Shown one piece after another: positions 57,701 to 64,000 of a stretch of DNA of 64,000 nt. The notes under the pieces are model-generated. The model ran no database searches. It was not told the DNA's origin and saw only the letters and a list, made by a program, of their open reading frames with translations. The DNA lies in NCBI GenBank assembly GCA_012845835.1, contig JABAKD010000011.1:994501-1058500 (forward strand), given 5' to 3'. The first letter of the stretch is position 1. Every line of letters starts with the position of its first letter. The position numbers were made by a program, and so were the translations under genes. The DNA is from Undaria pinnatifida (lineage: Eukaryota; Sar; Phaeophyceae; Laminariales; Alariaceae).

Positions 57701-60700
57701 AGTTATCCTGTTCACCGTGTGGCATAATCCAGAGGAGTCAGTTACATTGAGAGGATAATACATCTGTAAAAGCGCGCCACCGGAGTAGCTCGCAGCTTGC
57801 AAAGATGAGCATCGACCCTTCAATGGATCGAAATGACAGCTTGCGTACTTGAAACAATTTTATAAAATACATTATACGAAATGTTCACTGCAGTTTCGTC
57901 GGTGGCATAGCAGTGCCTGCAGCAGTAAGCCTGCAATGTGGAACTCCTCAAGCGATGATGGTTCGGAGGCAGTGTTTCCCCGCAGTTTTATCGCCGACTT
58001 CTTTGAGCAGTGCCTACAGCGGTGCGCCTGCAATGTGGAACTCCTAATCGAGCAGGTTCCGCATTTTTGAAACCACGGGGGTGAGGGTGGGGAGGAGGGG
58101 TCGAGAAACGGGAGCGCCGAGTACGCGTTGACTTGTGGATCGTGGCGGCAAACGCGTACCTGGCGCCCCTTTATCTCGACCCCTCCCCTCCGCCGGCACG
58201 GTGTTGTTTCGAGTGCACACGGTGACCCATTTCCTCTGCTCTCGCTACTCGTACGAGTGCTTGCCCTCCTCTCCCCTTCACCCCTTTGATTGGGCTGTGC
58301 CTTAGCGATTGTAAGTCGGCGACCAGTTATTTGTTGGCTAGGTGTTGCACCTAGTTGCGCGCGATGCCCGTAGCTTGACCCATACACCACAACAACAAAT
58401 GTCCCATACTCAATTCCATGTAATTTGTACCACAGAGCGCAGATTCAGCCCTAAAGGATACAACTAGTTTTGCGTGTTTGTATCTGGCTGGTGCGGCAAT
58501 TTATTTTATGCCGAGGAAAACTAAAGTCGGTTAGTCGGTTTGCTTTGCCACCCAACTATTAACTAGCCGTCAAGTCAAGTCTAGCCAACTCTCCGCCCTG
58601 CCCTTTGACCCTTTGCGATCGCGGTACTCAACGGTGATTTTTCCGTTGGTTATACGACGTATCTGCAGGAAAGTAGCTGTCTTTGCAAGGGTGAAGTTAG
58701 TAGGGCATACCTGGTATGCTATATGAGACTCTGCCCGAGTACCGAACCTGCCTGTTTTCGTCATACTCGGACCTGGTTGTTTTCGTCATACTCGAGTAGG
58801 TATCCCCAGAGCGTCGGGGTATCCCCAGAGCATCTGCAAGTACGCTACGAAACCACATCCTTGTTGTGATATTTCACACGCCGAGCGCGTGATGCATGCA
58901 CCAACCACCCCGTCACGGTACCGCCGTTTCCCCCGACGGGGACCCCCCCTTCTCGCCCGTTCCACTTTTTTTCAGCACGCCCGTTACGGTACCGCCGTTG
59001 CCTCTGTCGGAAACTCCCTCTCCTCTGGTGAAGATAATGTAGACTAAAGGTGTTGCACACAACAACTTCAACTCCCGATCTTACCCTTCTGAACCCCCCG
59101 ATTCCACCACACATCCATCCCGTTTTTCTGCTTTTTCTTCGCGTGTCAACGATTTGGACAACAACAAAACGCAGACGGCGCAGCTGATGGCCCGGCTCCC
59201 GGGGGCCAGCAACCAGCAGACCCGGCACGCCAGGCGGCTGTACATCGGCGGTTGCCCCAAGACCACGGAGGAGGAGATGTCTAACTTTTTCAACGAAATG
59301 ATCAACCGCGCCCTCGTGGTGCCGATAGAGGGAGGGGCGGTTGCGTCTGTCTACGTCTCTCAGGAGAAGGTGGGATGCTGGCCAGGGACGGGGGGTGGGG
59401 GGTGGGGGGCAGGGGCAGGGGTAGCGGGTTGGCTACCTTGTTTGGACTGATTGGGTGTAGGGCCGGGGTGTGATTGGGTGTAGGGCTGGGATGGGTGGGG
59501 TGGGGGTGGGGTGGGGGTGGAGTTGTTGATTTTTTTGGGGGGGGGTAACTGGCGGGAAGGGCATCCGCCCGGATAGGGTGCTCTGCAGAGCTATTTTGAA
59601 AACCCTTGTAGGGCAAGGAGTGCGCTTTAGATATCGGGGCCGGTTGAGAAGGGCGGGGGGGGGGTAGCTGGCTGGCCTAGTCAGGGCTGGTTAGGACTGG
59701 TGAGGGCTGGCGGGAAGGGCACCCACGAGGTTAGGGTGCGGTGGGGACTTTTTGTGGGATGCCTAGTAAGAGGCAAGGAGTGCGGGTAGATGTCGGTCTC
59801 AGCTTCGGGGTGTGGGGACTGTCGCTAACTGACTAGCTGGTTTGGGCTGGTTAGAGAAGTAGGCAGGGCTGGTGAGGGCTGGTAAGGGCCGACGGGAAGG
59901 GCACCCATCCGGATAGGGTGATGCCCCGTAGTACGGCAAGGAGTGTGCGGTAGATGTCGAGCCTGTTTTGCCGGGCGGGGGGAGTGGAGGGCAAGGAGTG
60001 CGCGGTAGATGTCGGGGCTGTTTGGCCGGGTGGGGGTGGTGGTAGCTTACTGGCTAGTTGGTTGTGGTTGGTTAGGGCTGGCAGGAAGGACACCCACAAG
60101 GATAAGGAGCTGTGTGGACTTCTATACTAATGCCTGGCAAGAAGTGCGGGGTAGATGCCAAGGCTGGTTTGGGCAGACGCCCGGGTGGGTGCGGCACTGA
60201 ATCAGCGGCGGTGATTTCCTGGTTTTTTATTGGCCGTGCGCGCACGCGCGTCTCCGGGGTAACGAGTTGGGCTGTTCACGCACTTGGTCTTGGACGCATC
60301 TGGTTGGAGTTTTTAGTCGATTCACGCCGGCAAGACTGAGCAGTACCATTCTGTCCGAAAAAAAGGTCATTTTGATATGAGTATGAATGCCCAAACGGTC
60401 TTATATCCTTGCCAGGTATGATTTCGGATACAGTGGTATATACTGATACTGTAATAGCATTCGCGTCGTCAGAGTTTGTTTTTGTATCTTGAGAGCGGCG
60501 GCTTGAAGCGGCACTCCACCGCTTCGAATGACGCATGCGGTATGCTTTTATTGCGTTGAGGTTTCGCTTTGGTCGACATGTCGGTTTTTCTGTTTCGCCG
60601 CGGGGGTGGCAACGGGCGAGCTAGGCTAACGTTTCTCCTCGCCACTTGCGCCTCAGATAAACGTTCACTTGTCTCTTACCAGGCTTTTGCTTTCCTGGAG

Positions 60701-63598
60701 CTGAAAACGATGGAATTGGCGACGTCAGTGCTGGAGCTTGACGGCATCGTCTTCAAGGAGACTCAGCTCAAGATGCGCCGGCCTAGCGACTTTAACCCGT
60801 CGTTGGTCCCTGCAAGGTGAGCTGGTGGTGGTATTGGTGCAATTTGTCTGGGCGGTGGTAATGGTCTCGGTGGTTTGGGTGCTGGTGGTGGTGGTTGATG
60901 GTGGTTGATGGTGGTGGTTGATGGTGGTGATGGTGGTGGCAGCGGCAGTGGTGGTGGTGGTGGCGATGGTGGCGGTGGTGGTGAGAATGGTAGTGGTGAT
61001 GGTGGTGGTGGTGGTGGTGTTGACGATGGCGGTGGTGGTGGCGATGGCGGTGGTGATTGTGGTTGTAGTGATGGTGTTGGCGGTGGCTGTAATGGTGGTA
61101 GTGGTGGGGGGTAGTGGCAGTGGTGAAATTGGTGCTGGCAATTGTAGTGGTAGTGATGGTGATGGCGACTGTGGAATTGGTGTCAACGTTGGTGGTGGTA
61201 CTGGTGGAGTGGGTGTAGGTGATCTCGTAGCGACGGCAGCGTGCGCGCTGTCTCGGCACGTCGTTCGTGTGTCGTAGGTTGTTGATGAGAGCAGCGCCCG
61301 CCTTCCGTGCCACTCGCCGACAGCGGGGGGTCGCCTTTTTTGTTTAGAATAAAAGAAGCATCGACCGTCGACTCGTCCTTGCGTGGCTTCTCGCGCGTTG
61401 AGTGTCAGCTGTCAACCTCTGAACAGCCGATGTTTTGTGCTTCTTTTCTCGCTGCACCATCTTCCCGTCTCTAATTCGAAGTATAGTGGTTTAGCATCCC
61501 AAGACGAGGGACTGGGGGGTGCAGCTTGCAAAGATGATTTTCAACGAAAGCCTCGATCTCACATCTGAGGTGTCTTTGCGAGTGTACAAAAACTTGGGCG
61601 CAGTTCCAAAGGGCTCACTGATTCAAAAAAAAATGTGTCCTAAACTTGTCCGGGCGATTGGTGTCGGTGTCGTGCCGCATTTGCAGTATGGGGCCCATCC
61701 CCAAGCTGAACCTGTCGGCTTTGGGCATCATCTCGAGCACGGTCCCCGACAGCGACAACAAGGTCTTCATTGGCGGCCTCCCTTACAACCTCACGGAAGA
61801 CCAGGTCAGCAATAGTACCCCGCCTGTAAATATATACATGATTGTTTCAATTTCGTCAGCTGTGAGTTCGATCAATTTTAGGGTCGATACACATGTTTGC
61901 GAGCTGCGTGATACTCCGGCGGCGTATTTTCACGGAGGTATAATGTTACTCTCTGAATATATGTATGAGTGTTACGATGGATGTTGCCAGGGTGAAGAGT
62001 AAGGACTTGTTATCAACAGTTATAATGGTAGCAACCATACGTACTTCATCCCAAAAGGTAGTAAGTTGTTATGATTCATAATATGCCAGTGTTAATATTA
62101 TGAGTACAGCTTACAATAGCATTAGCTTTTAGTAGATCTGTGCACCGGTACCAATCTTGTTATGGTGATGCTAAATACGCCACCGGGACGGTGATGTATC
62201 TAAGTTCCAAAGCACGGGAGACCAGGTCGGGTAAAAAACCCATCTGTGTAATAAATGTACGGTAATGATTATAGTATACTTACAAGTTGACGCTGGAACT
62301 CGCGCAGCAGCGACCTCGAAATGGGCTACTATTTTTTGGCACCGTGTGAGGCTGTGCCCCTAGCAAGTTCTCTCTTGTGTGGTTGGTTGTGGTGTGGAGG
62401 ACACGCCGAGGTGGGTCGGCACCTCGGGTCAGCACGTTCAACTCGTGATGACCTGGAACTTGCGTGTAATGAGGCGGTATCACGAAGGGGAAGGGGACCT
62501 CGTATCCACGACTGTGTAAATTAGAAATTGCCATTCGGTGGTACAAAACGATTGAGCCCTTCAGGGTTTCAGATATGTCTGCAATAAATGACTACTACGA
62601 CATCGGCCAAGCAAAGCGGCTCGTGCTAAAAGGGCAGGGGATGTCCCCAGAGTTCAAGGAGCTGCCTGGTATGCGACACGCACGTATCATGGTCGTACTC
62701 ATAAGTGCTGCACGCTCTTCCTACACACACGCGTGTATAGGCCCCAATCATGTATCCCCCCGCCCTCGCGCCCATGGCCTAGATATTATAAGGGATAAAA
62801 CTCAAAAACGCGAACGGGATACCAACGTTATTGGCCTAGGTTTATAACGATACTGCTGTATTTGGAGCACGAATTGGCCAAAAAGAGGTACTGCTGTACT
62901 GTACCGCTATTATTGTGGAGCCCCGTCAGTGATCTTTTGTTGGGCCAAAAAGGGGTACAATACTGTACTCCTATGACGATACAGCTGTATTTGAAACACG
63001 AATTGGCCAAAAAGAGGTACTGTACTGTACCGCTATTATTGTGGACCCCCGTCAGTGATTTTGTTTTGGTCAAAAAGAGGTACAGGACTGTACTCCTACC
63101 GTGGAGCTTGTCTTGGTTTGGCCAAAAAGAGGCACCGTACTGCATGCACCCCTGTTATCGTGGAGACCCGTCAGTCAGAAATGCTTTGGTCGAAAAGAGG
63201 TACGTTGTACTCTTGCTATCGTGGAGCCCGTCAGTCAGAAATGGTTTGGCCAAAAAGAGGTACTGTACTGCATACACCCCTGTTGTCGTGGAGACCTGTC
63301 AGTCAGAAATGCTTTGGCCAAAAAGGGTTACTCCACCCATTCGCAGTACGCGTCTATTCGGCTTCCCCTCCCCGTACACAACCCGTTTTTTCGCTGCGAT
63401 CAGGTCCGGGAGCTGCTGAGTGCCTTCGGGGCTCTCAAGTCGTTCCATCTCGTGAGGGACCCGGGCTCCCCCACGTCAAAGGGTTACGGCTTCTGCGAGT
63501 ACATCAACCCTGCGGTCACGGCTATCGCCTGCGAGGGCCTGCACGGAATGACCCTGGGGGATAAGACCCTTACCGTTCGGCCGGCCACAGATAGGGGG
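54539..63598 (+). CDS. U2AF2: U2AF large subunit (U2AF65-type splicing factor), 3' and 5' ends missing
   Basis: Six in-phase exons (54539-54770, 55672-56035, 59175-59369, 60683-60816, 61687-61804, 63404-63598) give 413 codons. In order: Pro/Gln-rich stretch, Arg/Ser dipeptides, Gly/Tyr-rich RGG-like block, basic stretch with SNFDVKPDD, RRM1 and RRM2. The family binds the intronic polypyrimidine tract and, with the small subunit and SF1, defines the 3' splice site. RNP motifs are RLYIGG and AFAFLEL (RRM1), KVFIGGLP and KGYGFCEY (RRM2). The linker PIPKLNLSALGIISSTVPDS matches the family's inter-RRM region. The third, UHM-type domain lies beyond 64000 and the initiating exon was not found. The Gly-rich block is unusual for the family. 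The ligand motif has Phe where animals have Trp, as recalled for plants. Confidence 0.9.
54771..55671 (+). other. U2AF intron before the Gly-rich exon
   Basis: A 900 bp intron with a long C/T-rich 3' third (55440-55670) forming an extended polypyrimidine tract. No other feature. Confidence 0.55.
55672..56035 (+). CDS. U2AF2: U2AF large subunit exon with Gly-rich block and ligand motif
   Basis: CAATATTGCAG precedes SRRRGGSRSPPRGGGGGYGR, a run of about 50 Gly/Tyr/Arg residues, then ERRRKRRALRPSNFDVKPDD and LLEASAQQMLV, with a CAG/GTGAGA donor. The basic stretch before SNFDVKP corresponds to the U2AF small-subunit-binding motif. Confidence 0.87.
56036..59174 (+). other. U2AF intron before RRM1
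   Basis: A 3.1 kb intron. It contains a short (CAG)n/(CTG)n palindromic run at 56982-57010, AGCTTGCAAAGATGAGCAT repeat copies near 57795, and two diverged copies of a GGTACCGCCGTT block at 58917-59020. No exon was seen. Confidence 0.5.
59175..59369 (+). CDS. U2AF2: U2AF large subunit exon: RRM1 first half
   Basis: ACGCAG precedes TAQLMARLPGASNQQTRHAR, then RLYIGGCPKTTEEEMSNFFN (RNP2 and helix 1) to SQEK/GTGGGA. An AG nine bases downstream (59183) is an in-frame alternative acceptor. Both ends are phase 0. Confidence 0.9.
59370..60682 (+). repeat. U2AF intron within RRM1: G-rich tandem array
   Basis: From the donor the intron is G-rich (GGGGTGGGGGG runs to 59560). About four diverged units of 150-190 bp then carry AAGGAGTGCGGGTAGATGTC, GGGCTGGTTAGGGCTGG and GGCGGGAAGGGCACCCA (59530-60190). 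The remainder to the acceptor shows no feature. Confidence 0.7.
60683..60816 (+). CDS. U2AF2: U2AF large subunit exon: RRM1 second half
   Basis: GTCTCTTACCAG precedes AFAFLELKTMELATSVLELD (RNP1, helix 2), then KMRRPSDFNP, with AG/GTGAGC. The RRPxDFxP end of RRM1 is characteristic of the family. Phase 2 exit. (GGT)n begins 8 bp into the following intron. Confidence 0.9.
60817..61686 (+). repeat. U2AF intron with a 400 bp GGT-rich tract
   Basis: GGTGGTGATGGTGGTGGC-type sequence fills 60825-61220, starting 8 bp after the donor. Beyond it lies one AGCTTGCAAAGATGATTTTC repeat copy (61519). The plus-strand Gly/Val frames here are composition artefacts. Confidence 0.75.
61687..61804 (+). CDS. U2AF2: U2AF large subunit exon: linker and RRM2 start
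   Basis: GCATTTGCAG precedes MGPIPKLNLSALGIISSTVP, then DSDNKVFIGGLPYNLTEDQ, with a GTCAGC donor. RNP2 of RRM2 is KVFIGGL. Phase 0 exit. Confidence 0.9.
61805..63403 (+). other. U2AF intron within RRM2
   Basis: It contains a GGTCGATACACATGTTTGCG repeat relative near 61880, a 33-codon exon-like segment at 62573-62669 and the 64-70 bp tandem array at 62870-63335. Confidence 0.55.
62870..63335 (+). repeat. Tandem array, eight units, same family as 7862-8245
   Basis: GGCCAAAAAGAGGTACTGTA, CCGCTATTATTGTGGAGCCC, CGTCAGTCAGAAATG recur with cores near 62885, 62953, 63014, 63077, 63129, 63197, 63257 and 63322. The first four form two higher-order units sharing GTATTTGGAGCACGAATTGG. Confidence 0.82.
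63404..63598 (+). CDS. U2AF2: U2AF large subunit exon: rest of RRM2
   Basis: TTTTTTCGCTGCGATCAG precedes VRELLSAFGALKSFHLVRDP, then SKGYGFCEYIN (RNP1) and GLHGMTLGDKTLTVRPATD. The donor is GTGAGG at 63599, in phase 0. A TGA read-through at the donor is not the gene end, because the family has a third domain. The exon sits 69 bp after the tandem array. Confidence 0.9.
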
Positions 63599-64000
63599 TG
63601 AGGGCCTTTCTTTTTGTTGTTCTTGAGGGGTGTTTTTTTTTCTTTTTTTCTAAACGCGTCAGCTTTGCTGAGGATAGTTACCTTGCTACTAGTACAACGG
63701 AGTGCCAGATAGTCCATTGTAACCTATCGATTGCGCTGTCGTTAACATATCATACGTAGTCATCTGGTATACGTAGCTCGTACATGGTAGGACGCAGCAG
63801 CATGGCGCGCTGTTATACACGACTGGTATACACGAGTTAGTACGTAGACATTTTCAGAGAGTGTCGGATCAGTTCGTTAAGGATAGGTACTACCCTTTGG
63901 TACGGAGCAGCACGAGGCGCTTCGGCGATACCAGTGCAAGGAGTGTGATATGTAGTATCACACACAGGTACCAGATACACACGTACCTCGTAGGATCATA
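63599..64000 (+). other. Start of the U2AF intron after RRM2, right window edge
   Basis: GTGAGG is followed by 400 bp with no exon-like frame. The third RRM-like domain and the stop codon are expected beyond the window. Confidence 0.6.

Noticed and set aside
60725-61313. Minus-strand Thr/His-rich and plus-strand Gly/Val-rich frames
   Set aside because: They arise from the GGT-rich intron tract in several frames at once.
1-64000. Prokaryotic or viral origin of the window
   Set aside because: Three genes with many phase-compatible GT-AG introns, a U2AF gene and SINE-like elements point to a nuclear genome.

Overview
The window looks like nuclear DNA of a eukaryote with long, repeat-stuffed introns. 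Three multi-exon protein genes can be assembled from reading frames whose GT-AG junctions keep phase. Low gene density, 0.3-6 kb introns, GC near one half, Gly/Ala/Ser-rich low-complexity protein linkers and a plant-like Phe (not Trp) ligand motif in U2AF suggest a photosynthetic stramenopile, most likely a brown alga. That assignment is inference only.

Layout: (1) A possible minus-strand exon lies at the left edge (117-229). (2) A giant plus-strand gene of 15 exons (668-35344) encodes about 2280 residues of armadillo/HEAT-like helical repeats with disordered linkers. No named family is recognised. (3) 35345-42919 is intergenic and dominated by repeats. (4) A seven-exon minus-strand gene (51245 down to 42920) encodes a complete 341-residue nicotinamidase/isochorismatase-fold hydrolase with its Asp-Lys-Cys triad and metal ligands. 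(5) A head-to-head intergenic region (51246-54538) carries two terminal-inverted-repeat elements and a tRNA-derived SINE. (6) From 54539 to the right edge there are six exons of the U2AF large subunit (Gly-rich/RS-like N terminus, RRM1, RRM2). Its first exon and its third RRM domain are not seen.

The most unusual signal is how the introns of the giant gene are built. At five different exons the exon end plus its splice site and flanking intron has been copied, often several times, into the neighbouring intron, where the copies decay. One exon has gone further: its 5' splice junction has become a minisatellite of potential splice donors. A 64-70 bp tandem repeat also occurs about 70 bp upstream of an acceptor in both the giant gene and the U2AF gene, 55 kb apart. 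Short TIR elements, several sharing a CTACGATAG terminus, and two tRNA-like SINE families account for much of the rest. I see no rRNA gene, no true tRNA gene and no CRISPR array.
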